Of a stretch of DNA of 64,000 bases, positions 18,882-28,065 are shown in pieces. The DNA comes from Hyphomicrobiales bacterium (lineage in GTDB: Bacteria > Pseudomonadota > Alphaproteobacteria > Rhizobiales > Rhizobiaceae). The DNA lies in NCBI GenBank assembly GCA_900472675.1, contig UCJA01000004.1, positions 262,578 through 326,577 on the forward strand, given 5' to 3'. Position numbers and translations under genes: made by a program. Within the stretch, counting starts at the first letter, position 1, and the number at the start of each line of letters is the position of its first letter. The notes below the pieces were generated by a model. It did no database searches, had not been told where the DNA came from, and saw nothing but the letters and a program-made list of their open reading frames with translations.

Positions 18882-21422
18882 TCACAATTCCCGGAGCACG
18901 GGCCCGGCCTTCTGGCCCAACACACGCCAGGTGCCGGCAAGGCCGATGCCGACCGTCAGCACCAGCGAGACGACGAGCGTTATGAGGGCGACGTCGGGAA
19001 GGAAGGTCGACTGCAGCTTCATGACGCGGCTGACGACGAACCAGGCGGAGACGCCGCCTGCGAACAGGGCAAAGATCGCGGTCGCGGTGCCGAGGATGAT
19101 GTACTCGTAGCTGAAGGCGCGGATCAGCATGCTGCGGGTGCCGCCTAGGGTCTTGAGCACGACGGCATCATGGGTGCGGGCGCGGTTGCCTGCGGCGAGC
19201 GCCCCGGCCAGCACCAGCACCGAGGCGATCAGAGCGACGGCGGCTGCCGCCCGGATGGCGGTTGCCAGCTGGCCGAGCAGCTTGTCGACGATATCGATCG
19301 CATCCTTTACGCGGACGCTGGTGATGGTCGGATAGGCGTTGGTGACGGCGCGCAGGACAGCGGCCTCCTGCTGCGGCGTGGCTGCCGGATCGCTTAGCGT
19401 TGCCAGCCAGGCATGCGGGGCGCCGCTGAAGGTGTTTGGCGAAAACACCATCACGAAGTTGATCGACATGGACCGCCATTCGACCTTGCGCAGGTTGGCG
19501 ATGCGGGCGGTGACATTGCGGCCCAGCACGTTGACGGTGACGGTATCGCCGATCTTCAGGCCAAGCTCGCCGGCCTCTTCCGCGGAAAACGACACCAGTG
19601 GTTCGCCACTGTAATCTGCCGGCCACCAGTTGCCTTCCACCAGGGAGGAGTTTTCCGGCAGCGTCGCATCATAGGTGATGCCGCGATCGCCACGCAGCAC
19701 CCAGCGACCGCCCGGGGGCACGTTCATTTGCGTCACGTCCTTGCCGTTGAAGGCGAGGATGCGTCCGCGCAGCATGGGCGCCTCTGTCACGACGCCTGCC
19801 GGCAGCTGCTGCTTTAGGACATTGACGAAGCCTTCGCGTTCGGGGCCCTGGATGTCGACGAAGAAGAAGTTCGGCGCCTTCTCGGCGATATTGCCGGTCA
19901 GCTGGCGGCGCATGTTGCCGTCGATCAGGGCAAGCGTCACCAGGAGCGCGAGGCCGAGGCCGAGAGACAGGACGACCGAGGGCGTGAGCGCGCCGGGGCG
20001 GTGGATGTTGCCGATCGCCAGCCGCAGGGCTGGCGAATGCACCCGCGGGCTTCGGCGGGCAAGGGCTGCAATCAGCACCGCCACCAGACGCAGCAGTACG
20101 AAGGCGGCGGCAACCGCTGCGAGGAAAATCGAGGCGACATAGCGGTCCTCGGCAGAAAACACGGCAAGGGCGCAGAGAAGGGCAAGGGCGGTGCCGGCAG
20201 CGAGCAGGTAGGGCCAGGATGGCAGGCGGCGGGTTTCAAACCCCTGTTCCCGGAACAGCGCGGTGGCTGGAACCTCGCGGGCATGGCCAAGCGGGAGGAT
20301 GGCGAAGGCGAAGGTGATGATCAGGCCGAAGAGGGCGGCGAGCACGAGGGCCGACGGAAAGATCGCCACGTCCTTCGGTACCGGCAGGACGCCTTCGAGA
20401 AAGTGGAGCGCGACGAAGGGTGCAGTGGCCCCCAGCACCAGGCCGATCAGCGTTCCGATAAGGCCGAGCAGCATGATCTGGATCAGGTAGATCTGCGTGA
20501 CGACGGCGGCCGGCGCACCCAGGCACTTGAAGGTGGCAATCGTGGTGCGCTTGGCATCGAGGAAGGCGCGCACCGTATTGGCGACGCCGACACCGCCGAC
20601 GATCAGCGCGGTCAGCCCGACCAGGGTCAGGAACTGGGCGAAGCGGTCGACGTTTTCGGTCAGCGAGGGTGCGGCGCGATCGCTGGTGCGGATCGACCAG
20701 CCGGCGCTCGGGAACTCGCGGTTTGCCCGTTCAGCGAGCGTGGTGCGGATGGACGGGTCGTTGAGCTTGATCTTGTAGGCGTGCTCGACAAGGCTGCCGG
20801 TGGTGATCAGTCCGGACGCCATCAGGGCCTCGCGGCTGATCAACAGGCGCGGCGCGAAGTTGAAGCCGTCGGAGACCGCGTCCGGTTCGGCGGTCACGGT
20901 GCCCGTCAGGACCAGCGTGGTGTTGCCGAGCGCCAGGCGATCGCCGGGCTTCAGGCCCATGCGGTCTGCGAGCAAAGGCGCTGCGAGCGCTCCGAAGGCC
21001 GTACCCTGCGGCGCCAGAAGCTCCTGCAGAGGTGCGGCGGGTTCAGATTTCAGCGTGCCGTAGAGCGGATAGGCGCCATCGGCTGCCTTCACCTCTACCA
21101 GGGCCTGGTCGCTGCCGTCGGGCCTGCGGGCCATGGAGCGGAGGCTGGTGGTGACCGAGACCTGGCCGAGGCTATCGAGGAAGGCCCGCTCCTGGTCCGA
21201 TGCTTCGCGGTTGTTCAACTCGAAGCGCACGTCGCCAGCCAGGAGTTCCTGGCCCTGTCCGGCGATCGCGGTGGTGATGGCGCGGGAGACGGAATTGACC
21301 GCGGCGATCGCCCCGGTGCCAAGCGCGATGCAGGCGAGGAAGATGTAGAAGCCGGAAAGGCCGCCGCGCATTTCGCGGAGCGCCAGCCTCAGCGCGATCG
21401 GAAGATTTGCCGGCGAGGTCAT
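18882..21422 (-). CDS. ybbP: ABC transporter permease, FtsX/YbbP type
   Basis: An 846-residue permease with two FtsX domains: a first transmembrane helix near residues 24-46, a large periplasmic part, a group of helices around 260-400, and a further set at the C-terminus ending in a WRVLGQKAGPVLREL tail. Such large YbbP-like permeases work with a YbbA ATPase and usually sit beside tesA. The four-base overlap with the ATPase gene (ATGA) supports one complex. Roles in lipoprotein or lipid handling are proposed for the family, but the substrate is unknown. Confidence 0.88.
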   Translation of the reverse strand: MTSPANLPIALRLALREMRGGLSGFYIFLACIALGTGAIAAVNSVSRAITTAIAGQGQELLAGDVRFELNNREASDQERAFLDSLGQVSVTTSLRSMARRPDGSDQALVEVKAADGAYPLYGTLKSEPAAPLQELLAPQGTAFGALAAPLLADRMGLKPGDRLALGNTTLVLTGTVTAEPDAVSDGFNFAPRLLISREALMASGLITTGSLVEHAYKIKLNDPSIRTTLAERANREFPSAGWSIRTSDRAAPSLTENVDRFAQFLTLVGLTALIVGGVGVANTVRAFLDAKRTTIATFKCLGAPAAVVTQIYLIQIMLLGLIGTLIGLVLGATAPFVALHFLEGVLPVPKDVAIFPSALVLAALFGLIITFAFAILPLGHAREVPATALFREQGFETRRLPSWPYLLAAGTALALLCALAVFSAEDRYVASIFLAAVAAAFVLLRLVAVLIAALARRSPRVHSPALRLAIGNIHRPGALTPSVVLSLGLGLALLVTLALIDGNMRRQLTGNIAEKAPNFFFVDIQGPEREGFVNVLKQQLPAGVVTEAPMLRGRILAFNGKDVTQMNVPPGGRWVLRGDRGITYDATLPENSSLVEGNWWPADYSGEPLVSFSAEEAGELGLKIGDTVTVNVLGRNVTARIANLRKVEWRSMSINFVMVFSPNTFSGAPHAWLATLSDPAATPQQEAAVLRAVTNAYPTITSVRVKDAIDIVDKLLGQLATAIRAAAAVALIASVLVLAGALAAGNRARTHDAVVLKTLGGTRSMLIRAFSYEYIILGTATAIFALFAGGVSAWFVVSRVMKLQSTFLPDVALITLVVSLVLTVGIGLAGTWRVLGQKAGPVLREL

Positions 21423-22129
21423 GCGGACACGACGTGCGGCTTGATCTCCGATGTGCCGTCATCGACGATCTGGCCCGAACGCACGCGGATCTGCCGCGAG
21501 CAGCGGGCGGCAAGCGACGTGTCATGGGTGACGAGCAGCATGGTCATGCCCCGTTCCGCCTGCTTGGCAAACAGGAGATCGGCGATCTGACGGCCGGTTT
21601 CCGTATCGAGGTTGCCGGTGGGCTCGTCGGCAATCAGTACGGCGGGCGAGGGGGCCAGTGCCCGGGCGATCGCCACGCGCTGCTGTTCGCCGCCCGACAG
21701 CTGACCCGGATAATGGCCAAGACGCTCGCCAAGGCCAACAGCCGTCAGTTCGCGCCGGGCAATGTCGAAGGCGTCGCGGACATTGGCGAGCTCCAGCGGC
21801 ACGGCCACGTTTTCGAGCGCGGTCATGTTGGCGATCAGGTGGAAGGACTGGAAGACAATGCCGATGTTCTTTCCCCTGAACTCCGCCAAAGCGTCTTCGG
21901 AGAGGGAATGAAGCGGAGCGCCGTCGATGACGATTTCGCCGCTGTCCAGCCGTTCGAGGCCGGCCAACACCATGAGCAGCGTCGACTTGCCGGAGCCGGA
22001 CGGGCCGACGATGCCGACGGATTCACCCGCGCTGATGTGGAGATCGATGTCCTTCAGGACATGCACCCTGGCCGCTGCGCTGCCGAGGGTCAAATCGGCC
22101 TTGTTCAGCGTGATGATGGTTTTAGTCAA
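21419..22129 (-). CDS. ybbA: ABC transporter ATP-binding protein, YbbA type
   Basis: A 236-residue ATPase of the LolD/MacB group: Walker [11 protein letters not shown]-loop [15 protein letters not shown], signature [15 protein letters not shown] and Walker [12 protein letters not shown]. No ATG fits the conserved start, so the TTG read from 22129 ([16 protein letters not shown]) is chosen; an AGGA lies nine bases before it. A much longer frame without a stop extends upstream, but it is antisense to the esterase, thpR and phhB genes. Partner of the overlapping permease; divergent from the esterase gene. Confidence 0.88.
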   Translation of the reverse strand: MTKTIITLNKADLTLGSAAARVHVLKDIDLHISAGESVGIVGPSGSGKSTLLMVLAGLERLDSGEIVIDGAPLHSLSEDALAEFRGKNIGIVFQSFHLIANMTALENVAVPLELANVRDAFDIARRELTAVGLGERLGHYPGQLSGGEQQRVAIARALAPSPAVLIADEPTGNLDTETGRQIADLLFAKQAERGMTMLLVTHDTSLAARCSRQIRVRSGQIVDDGTSEIKPHVVSA

Positions 22130-22216
22130 AACGAAATGTCCTATATGGCGCTGATGCCCATGATGGCGCTGAGGCCGATGCCGCATTGCATTACGGCGGA
22201 ATCTAGGAGACGGACC

Positions 22217-22879
22217 ATGCATTTTAAAGCGAGCCTGCTTCACTTCGTCGTCATGTCGGTGATCATTTCCGCGCTGGGGCTGCGGGCCTTGCCTGCGGTG
22301 GCCCAGGATCGGCCGCTGCAACTGGTCGGTTTCGGCGACAGCCTGATGGCCGGCTACCAGCTGGCGCCAACCGAATCCTACACGGCCCAGCTCGAGGCTG
22401 CCCTGAAAGCGAAGGGGGTTGCGGTCACCATCGCCAATGCCGGCGTGTCTGGCGATACCAGTACCGGGGGTCTGTCGCGCATCGACTGGTCGGTTCCGGA
22501 CGGCACGGACGGCGTGATCCTGGAGCTCGGCGCGAACGATGCCTTGCGGGGGATTTCGCCGGAGCAGACGGAAAAGAGTCTCGACACGACAATTGCCCGC
22601 CTCAAGGAGCGAGGCATTCCGATCCTGCTGATGGGCATGCTCGCACCGCCGAACATGGGAGCAGAGTACGCAGAGCGGTTCAATCCGATCTACAAGCGGC
22701 TGGCTGAGAAGCATGGCGTGGCGCTCTACCCCTTCTTCCTCGACGGCGTCGCCTCGGTATCCTCGCTGCAGCTTTCGGACGGAATGCATCCCAATCCGCA
22801 GGGCGTTGCCACGATGGTGGAGCGCTCGCTGCCGGCCGTCGAAAGCTTCCTGGGGGAGATCCAGAAGCGGCCCAAATAA
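22217..22879 (+). CDS. tesA: GDSL-type arylesterase / acyl-CoA thioesterase TesA
   Basis: A 220-residue secreted SGNH hydrolase. A signal peptide runs to about residue 30 (PAVAQ). Block I is GFGDSLMAGY with Ser42 as nucleophile, block III is LELGANDALRG and block V is SDGMHPN with the catalytic Asp/His. It resembles TesA, a periplasmic thioesterase, protease and lysophospholipase. The ATG at 22217 has AGGAGACGG in front. The divergent arrangement with ybbA-ybbP is widely conserved in proteobacteria and suggests a shared envelope-lipid task. Confidence 0.92.
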   Translation: MHFKASLLHFVVMSVIISALGLRALPAVAQDRPLQLVGFGDSLMAGYQLAPTESYTAQLEAALKAKGVAVTIANAGVSGDTSTGGLSRIDWSVPDGTDGVILELGANDALRGISPEQTEKSLDTTIARLKERGIPILLMGMLAPPNMGAEYAERFNPIYKRLAEKHGVALYPFFLDGVASVSSLQLSDGMHPNPQGVATMVERSLPAVESFLGEIQKRPK

Positions 22880-22945
22880 CCGCTTGCACGGAACTTCCTT
22901 GCGTGGTCGTCTGTTAGCAGATGCAATAGATTCGAGGAGGTCCCC

Positions 22946-23527
22946 ATGCCGAGACTTTTCATTGCCCTCGAAGTCCCGCGCAACCTCGCTATGAGCCTTT
23001 CGCTCCTGCGCGGTGGACTGCCCGGCGCACGCTGGATCGACGTCGAAAACTACCACATCACCCTGCGTTTCATCGGAGATGTGGACGGACGTACCGCCGA
23101 CGAGGTGGTGGACCGCATCGACCGCATCGACCGGCCGGAATTCCCGCTTTCCCTGAACGGCATCGGCTCCTTCGGGTCGAAGAAGCCCCATTCTATCTGG
23201 GCAGGCGTGGCGGCATCGCCGGATCTCTATGCCCTGCAGGGTGAACTCGAACGCATCTGCCAGCGGATGGGCCTGCCACCCGACCCGCGCAAGTTTACCC
23301 CGCATGTGACGCTTGCCCGGTTGAAGCACTGCAGGCTGGACGATGTGGTGCATTACCTGTCCGGCCGCGGCAATTTCCATGCGGCCCCGTATACGGTCGG
23401 GCGCTTCGTGCTGATGTCCTCGAAGGAATCGGTCGGTGGCGGGCCTTATCTGACCGAGGAAGTGTTTCCGCTGCGGGACATGAGCTACAGCACCTGGGAC
23501 GCCGAGGCGGCCGAGAGTTTCGTCTGA
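22946..23527 (+). CDS. thpR: RNA 2',3'-cyclic phosphodiesterase ThpR
   Basis: A 193-residue 2H phosphoesterase with both HxTx motifs: HITL (His37, Thr39) and HVTL (His120, Thr122). Members open 2',3'-cyclic phosphates on RNA ends and show 2'-5' RNA ligase activity in vitro. The start MPRLFIALEVPR is canonical and follows GAGGAGGT. The phhB gene begins 13 bases after the stop, so the two may be cotranscribed, though no functional link is known. Confidence 0.93.
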   Translation: MPRLFIALEVPRNLAMSLSLLRGGLPGARWIDVENYHITLRFIGDVDGRTADEVVDRIDRIDRPEFPLSLNGIGSFGSKKPHSIWAGVAASPDLYALQGELERICQRMGLPPDPRKFTPHVTLARLKHCRLDDVVHYLSGRGNFHAAPYTVGRFVLMSSKESVGGGPYLTEEVFPLRDMSYSTWDAEAAESFV

Positions 23528-23539
23528 GAGCGCATCGCC

Positions 23540-23842
23540 ATGGCCTACCAGATCCTCGATCCCGCGGCCGTCCAGACCGAGCTTCTGCGGCTTGACGGCT
23601 GGGTGCTGCGGGAAGACGGCACGGCGATCAGCCGGAGCTTTACCTTCCGCAACTTCGTCGAAGCCTTCGCCTTCATGACGCAGACCGCGCTTATGGCGGA
23701 AAAGCTCGACCACCATCCGGATTGGTCGAACAGCTACTCGAAGGTTCATGTCAGCCTGACAACCCATGTGGCGCGGGCGCTTACCGACCGGGATTTCGCG
23801 CTGGCCCGGGCCATGGACGCTGCCTACCGGCCGCATGATTGA
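23540..23842 (+). CDS. phhB: Pterin-4-alpha-carbinolamine dehydratase
   Basis: A 100-residue protein with the complete active-site pattern: EKLDHHPDW (His58, His59, Pro60), then VHVSLTTH (His70, His76), then TDRD. PCD dehydrates 4a-hydroxytetrahydropterin made during aromatic amino acid hydroxylation. No phenylalanine hydroxylase gene is next to it; in many bacteria the enzyme is carried without one. The length is normal for the family. Confidence 0.93.
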   Translation: MAYQILDPAAVQTELLRLDGWVLREDGTAISRSFTFRNFVEAFAFMTQTALMAEKLDHHPDWSNSYSKVHVSLTTHVARALTDRDFALARAMDAAYRPHD

Positions 23843-23895
23843 ACTTTTGCCGCCGGCCCCCATATGGAAGCGCGGCTGTTCATAAGGGAGCGACC

Positions 23896-24294
23896 ATGGA
23901 CGAGGTGAAAATCGGCGAGATCCTGAGGCCCGGCGACGCGGCAACGCAGGAGAAGCGCGAGCAGAAGGTGAAGGCGCGGTTCTGGCCGACGCTGAAGAAG
24001 GCCGTGCGGCATGTGCCGTTCGCCCGTGACCTCGTGGCTGCCTATTACTGCGCGCTGGACCCGAAAACACCGCGACGGGTGCGGGGCCTGCTTTTGGCAG
24101 CGCTCGCCTATTTCGTGATGCCCCTCGACATGGTGCCAGACGTGTTCGCGCTGGTTGGCTATACGGATGACATCGCGGTGCTGGCGGCTGCCTTGCGGCT
24201 AATCCAGGGACATATCACCGACCGGCATTACGATGCCGCTGACGCAGCGCTGTCCGACAATCCGGATCTTGCAGGCGAAGCCCGCCCGGCGTGA
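23896..24294 (+). CDS. YkvA / DUF1232 family protein
   Basis: A 132-residue protein with the DUF1232 core: a hydrophobic stretch LLLAALAYFVMPLDMVPDVF followed by GYTDDIAVLAAAL. The PxDxxPD...GxxDD arrangement defines the family, which is widespread, membrane-associated and of unknown function. The ATG at 23896 has GGGAGCG upstream. It follows phhB by 53 bases in the same orientation. Confidence 0.88.
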   Translation: MDEVKIGEILRPGDAATQEKREQKVKARFWPTLKKAVRHVPFARDLVAAYYCALDPKTPRRVRGLLLAALAYFVMPLDMVPDVFALVGYTDDIAVLAAALRLIQGHITDRHYDAADAALSDNPDLAGEARPA

Positions 24295-24578
24295 GCCTGC
24301 CGGTCGGACCGTGCTCACGGTTTCGAGGCTGCGGCCTTAACGAACAAACTCTTGCCTAAATCCTTGTGTCACTGGTGATCGAACGACAAAAATGTCGGAC
24401 GCCTAATATACACCTTCCAGGATCCCGTCCCGCCCTTGTGCCAGATGTGCACGGCCTGCCGCCTGGTTCAGATTGTTAACGCTTTGGTAACCAGCATTAA
24501 GTCAAGATGAACCCACCCATGACGCCTGACAAGGCTTGCCCGCCCGGGCCCCTCACATACCAAAACTGGCAGGAGACC

Positions 24579-25136
24579 ATGTCCGTAAGAACGATCGCGA
24601 CCGCATTGGTGCTCACCCTGGCAAGCGCCGGCCTGGCACAGGCCCAGGCCTCCAAGCCTACCGCCCAGTCCAAACCTCAGGCACAGGCGGCATCGACCGC
24701 CGCTCCGACCCGCATCCAGCAGTTCAAAGCCTGGGGCGCCTATTCCTACAAATCCGGCGCCAGCAACGTCTGCTACGTGCTGTCGGTGCCGACCACCAAG
24801 GAACCGGCAAGCGTCGATCACGGCGACATCTTCTTCATCGTCTCGCAGCGTCCCGGCCAGAACATCTCGTATGAGCCGCAGGCCATGATGGGCTATTCCA
24901 TGCAGGCCAATTCCAAGGTCACCGTGACGATCGACAACAAGAACTTCACGATGTTCACCAAGGACAGGGCTGCCTGGGTGGAAAACGCAGCCGAAGAACC
25001 GGCGCTGGTCGCTGCCATGAAGACCGGTCACAACATGACCGTCAACGCGGTTTCGGGCCGCGGCACGAAGACCAATTACGCCTATAACCTGCAGGGCGTC
25101 TCGGCTGCGCTGAAGCAGATCGAAACCTGCAAGTAG
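24579..25136 (+). CDS. Secreted protein, invasion-associated locus B (IalB)-like
   Basis: A 185-residue exported protein. The ATG at 24579 with AGGAGACC is chosen because it begins a clear signal peptide (MSVRTIATALVLTLASAGLAQA); upstream in-frame ATGs add a proline-rich leader. After a glutamine/alanine-rich linker comes an IalB-like domain: WGAYSYKSGASNVCYVLSVP, a GYSMQANSKVTVTID strand block and a C-terminal cysteine (IETCK), suggesting one disulfide. IalB was named from Bartonella erythrocyte invasion, but free-living rhizobia also carry such genes, so the name does not imply virulence. A strong terminator follows. Confidence 0.8.
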   Translation: MSVRTIATALVLTLASAGLAQAQASKPTAQSKPQAQAASTAAPTRIQQFKAWGAYSYKSGASNVCYVLSVPTTKEPASVDHGDIFFIVSQRPGQNISYEPQAMMGYSMQANSKVTVTIDNKNFTMFTKDRAAWVENAAEEPALVAAMKTGHNMTVNAVSGRGTKTNYAYNLQGVSAALKQIETCK

Positions 25137-25160
25137 GCGCAGGCATACGAGCGATATCAA

Positions 25161-25190
25161 AAAGGGCTGGTCCGCGACCGGCCCTTTTTG
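25161..25190 (+). terminator. Rho-independent terminator after the IalB-like gene
   Basis: A 12-bp stem, AAAGGGCTGGTC with GACCGGCCCTTT (one T-G pair), closes a CGC loop and runs into a T tract, 24 bases after the stop. Confidence 0.88.
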
Positions 25191-25354
25191 CGTTTACGGA
25201 GGGGAGTGACGCGGCGGCTTTTTGATGATAAAGGCTGGCGCAAATGCCCGGCGCAGGACGCCGACAGGGCGAACCCGTGATTTCACAAAGACATGCCCCA
25301 ATCCCTGCGCCACCCAGCGCGTGACGAACGCATGCTTTAAAATCGGATAGAAGA

Positions 25355-26596
25355 ATGTCTGTTATCGAGGCTCTGGCGCCGTTTGCCGTCAAGGCGCCAC
25401 TCGTGGCCAATCCCGATCTGTTCAGCACCAAGCCTTCGCTGATCGGTCTGACGCGCGAAGACATGGCGACCGCACTCAAGGCCAAGGGCGTTTCGGACAA
25501 GCAGGTCCGGATGCGGGTCAGCCAGCTCTGGCACTGGCTCTATATCCGCGGCGTGTCGGATTTCGATGCCATGACGAATGTGGCCAAGGACATGCGCGAG
25601 ATGCTGAAGCAGCATTTCACGATCGCGCGTCCGGAGATCGTCGAGGAGCAGATTTCCAACGACGGCACCCGCAAGTGGCTGCTGCGGTTTCCGCCGCGCG
25701 GCGCGGGCCGCCCGGTCGAAGTGGAGACCGTCTATATTCCCGAAGCCGGTCGCGGCACGCTTTGCCTGTCGAGCCAGGTTGGCTGTTCGCTCACCTGTTC
25801 CTTCTGCCATACGGGCACGCAGAAACTCGTCCGCAACCTGACGGCAGAAGAGATCCTGGCGCAGGTGCTGCTGGCCCGCGACCGCCTGGGCGACTTCCCG
25901 GGTGCCGACACGCCGCCCGGTGCCTATGTGCCGACCGGTGACCGTAAGGTCACCAATGTGGTGATGATGGGCATGGGTGAGCCGCTCTACAATTTCGAGA
26001 GCGTCAAGACCGCGCTGCTGATTGCGACGGACGGCGACGGGCTGTCGCTTTCCAAGCGTCGCGTCACGCTGTCGACCTCCGGCGTGGTGCCGGAAATCTT
26101 CCGCACCGGCGACGAGATCGGCGTGATGCTGGCGATCTCGCTGCACGCCGTGCGCGACGAACTGCGCGACATGCTGGTGCCGATCAACAAGAAGTATCCG
26201 CTGAAGGAGCTGATCGAGGCCTGCCGCAATTATCCGGGGCTCTCCAACGCCCGCCGCATCACCTTCGAATATGTGATGTTGAAGGACGTCAACGACAGCC
26301 TGGAAGATGCCAAGGCACTGATCCAGCTGCTCAAGGGCGTGCCCTCGAAAATCAATCTCATTCCGTTCAACCCCTGGCCCGGCACCAACTACCAGTGCTC
26401 CGACTGGGAGACGATCGAGAAGTTTGCCGACTTCATCAACCAGGCCGGCTATGCCTCGCCGATCCGCACACCGCGCGGTCGCGACATCCTGGCGGCCTGC
26501 GGGCAGCTGAAGTCGGATTCGGAGCGCATGCGCAAGACCGATCGGCTCGCCTTCGAGGCGATGATGATCGCCGGTCACGGCGAAGACGACGACTGA
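25355..26596 (+). CDS. rlmN: Dual-specificity RNA methyltransferase RlmN
   Basis: A radical-SAM enzyme that methylates C2 of A2503 in 23S rRNA and A37 in certain tRNAs. The radical-SAM cysteines are Cys144-x3-Cys148-x2-Cys151 ([12 protein letters not shown]), and Cys382 in ILAACGQL is the catalytic cysteine that carries the methyl intermediate. Other signatures are [13 protein letters not shown] and [11 protein letters not shown]. The product is 413 residues, slightly longer than the enteric enzyme because of an N-terminal extension. It seems to be a single-gene unit. Confidence 0.96.
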   Translation: MSVIEALAPFAVKAPLVANPDLFSTKPSLIGLTREDMATALKAKGVSDKQVRMRVSQLWHWLYIRGVSDFDAMTNVAKDMREMLKQHFTIARPEIVEEQISNDGTRKWLLRFPPRGAGRPVEVETVYIPEAGRGTLCLSSQVGCSLTCSFCHTGTQKLVRNLTAEEILAQVLLARDRLGDFPGADTPPGAYVPTGDRKVTNVVMMGMGEPLYNFESVKTALLIATDGDGLSLSKRRVTLSTSGVVPEIFRTGDEIGVMLAISLHAVRDELRDMLVPINKKYPLKELIEACRNYPGLSNARRITFEYVMLKDVNDSLEDAKALIQLLKGVPSKINLIPFNPWPGTNYQCSDWETIEKFADFINQAGYASPIRTPRGRDILAACGQLKSDSERMRKTDRLAFEAMMIAGHGEDDD

Positions 26597-26708
26597 TTTT
26601 CGAATTAGCGGTCGGGCCTGCGACCTTTTCCAGGCCCGCCGGCCGCGTCGATCCGTGAAATTTCGATGAAACCACCCGCCTGACGATTGTCAAAATCTTC
26701 CGCCGATG

Positions 26709-26723
26709 GCATTCATGGAATGC
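26709..26723. promoter_or_regulatory. Short inverted repeat just before the membrane protein start
   Basis: GCATTC-ATG-GAATGC, a perfect 6-bp inverted repeat, ends 17 bases before the start at 26740. It overlaps the likely transcript leader and may be an operator or a small hairpin near the ribosome binding site. Confidence 0.2.
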
Positions 26724-26739
26724 AACCGGAAGATGCTCC

Positions 26740-27906
26740 ATGGCTCATCCTTCCATTAGAAAAATTGCATTTTATGCCTTGCTAACGGGGGTAGCGGCCA
26801 TTGTGGCCTTGATCGCTACAACCGCCGAGGCGCATGTGAAATGGTTTGCGCCATATATCGTCGGCGCGCCTTTGCAGCCGGTGGAAACGGTTCTCCGCAA
26901 CACCTGGTTCTGGGTGGCGATCGCGCTGGTGCTGGCGTGTTTCGCTGCCGCCCGGGCCATCGAACTCAGCCGGTACGGCACGCTCGCCTTCGATGCGCTC
27001 GACCGCTTGACCGGACCGCTCTGGGCGCGGATCGACGACTATATCCGCGTCGTCATCGGCTCGTTCTTTGTCGCCATATTCGCCACCGGCGGCGTCTATT
27101 TGACGCCCGACCTGAAGACGCCGGCGGAGTGGGTCTCCTGGCTGCAGTTGCTGATCGCCGCCCTGATCTTTTCGCACCGGACCATGCCGCTTGCCGGGCT
27201 TGGCATCATTGCCCTGTGGCTGCTGGCGGCGCGGGACTATGATCTCTTCCACCTGTTTGACTATCTGGCGCTCGGGCTCGGCGTTGCCGCCTACCTGATT
27301 ATCGAGCCGATGAAGGACGAATGGCGCGTGCACCGGTTCGAGGTGCTGCGCTTTGGGCTTTCCATCGCGCTGATGTGGTCGAGCCTGGAAAAATTCGCCT
27401 ATCCCGAATGGTTCTATCCGCTGGTGGTGGAAAAGCCTTACCTGACAATGGGCATGCCGCGCGACGTCTTCATTCCCATGGCCGGTATCGCCGAATTCAC
27501 CATGGGCTTCGGGCTTGTCTGGACCGCGCTGATCCGGCGCCTCTCGGCGATTGCGATGATTTTCATCTTCACCGCCGCCGTCCTGCCGTTCGGGCGGATC
27601 GACCTGATCGGCCACGGATTGATCACCGCCATTCTGGTGGCGGTCGCCTGCGACCAGAACCGGGAGGATGGCCTGTTGCCCCGACTGAAGCAGAAACTGG
27701 CGGCCATCCCTGCCGGGCTCGCGATCGCCATCCTGGTGTTTATGAGCGGTTATTGGGGCCTGCATCTCGCCTTCTATGGTGCGGTCGGGTTTGCCGGGCC
27801 GGCGATGGCCGAAAAGACCACTCATTCCCACAGCGTCGAATATCCGCATGGCCCGGTGTCGGACACCGGCATCGGGGCACCGCCGACCCGTGCTCAAGGG
27901 GAATGA
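26740..27906 (+). CDS. Multi-pass membrane protein of unassigned function (DoxX-like in parts)
   Basis: A 388-residue hydrophobic protein with roughly eight to ten transmembrane segments. It starts with a signal-like helix followed by AEAHVKWFAPY, an element found in related alphaproteobacterial proteins. The second half (RFGLSIALMWSSLEKFAYPEWFYPL, then GMPRDVFIPMAGIAEFTMGFGL) resembles DoxX-like oxidoreductase-associated membrane proteins. The C-terminal tail is soluble and histidine-containing (KTTHSHSVEYPHGP), which could bind metal. I do not recognise a specific function. The ATG at 26740 (MAHPSIRKIAFYALL) is supported by GGAAGATG upstream. Confidence 0.7.
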   Translation: MAHPSIRKIAFYALLTGVAAIVALIATTAEAHVKWFAPYIVGAPLQPVETVLRNTWFWVAIALVLACFAAARAIELSRYGTLAFDALDRLTGPLWARIDDYIRVVIGSFFVAIFATGGVYLTPDLKTPAEWVSWLQLLIAALIFSHRTMPLAGLGIIALWLLAARDYDLFHLFDYLALGLGVAAYLIIEPMKDEWRVHRFEVLRFGLSIALMWSSLEKFAYPEWFYPLVVEKPYLTMGMPRDVFIPMAGIAEFTMGFGLVWTALIRRLSAIAMIFIFTAAVLPFGRIDLIGHGLITAILVAVACDQNREDGLLPRLKQKLAAIPAGLAIAILVFMSGYWGLHLAFYGAVGFAGPAMAEKTTHSHSVEYPHGPVSDTGIGAPPTRAQGE

Positions 27907-27973
27907 GAGAGCATTCCGGGCGCAGTAATTTTCCTGCTATGATCGCTCCGATCTAAAAAAGTTCGGCAGCCCA

Positions 27974-27999
27974 TGTCGATTGGAGGCGTTCCGTTCGTC
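27974..27999 (+). promoter_or_regulatory. Candidate ECF42-type promoter (TGTCGA-N16-CGTC)
   Basis: TGTCGA at 27974-27979 and CGTC at 27996-27999 are separated by 16 bases, about 67 bases upstream of the DGPF-protein start. This matches, as I recall it, the promoter described for ECF42-group sigma factors (TGTCGA at -35, CG[A/T]C at -10). It would make the following operon self-activating. Confidence 0.55.
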
Positions 28000-28031
28000 A
28001 TCCCTGTGCAGCCGGAGGTACCGGCCTGCCT

Positions 28032-28043
28032 GGACACGTGTCC
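28032..28043. promoter_or_regulatory. Perfect 12-bp palindrome GGACACGTGTCC in the leader of the sigma-factor operon
   Basis: It lies 23 bases before the ATG of the DGPF gene and downstream of the candidate ECF promoter. It could be an operator or a leader hairpin; an outer C-G and T-G pair extend the stem. Confidence 0.35.
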
Positions 28044-28065
28044 GGCTCACAAGAGGATAGCGAAG

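Noticed and set aside
22130..24070. N-terminal extension of the ybbA frame to 883 residues
   Set aside because: The extra 647 residues are antisense to tesA, thpR, phhB and the DUF1232 gene and lack conserved sequence; a TTG start at 22129 gives the normal length.
24471..24500. A third CtrA-type site (TTAA-N7-GTAA) upstream of the IalB-like gene
   Set aside because: The second half-site is GTAA, not TTAA, and the next TTAA is at the wrong spacing, so it does not meet the consensus.
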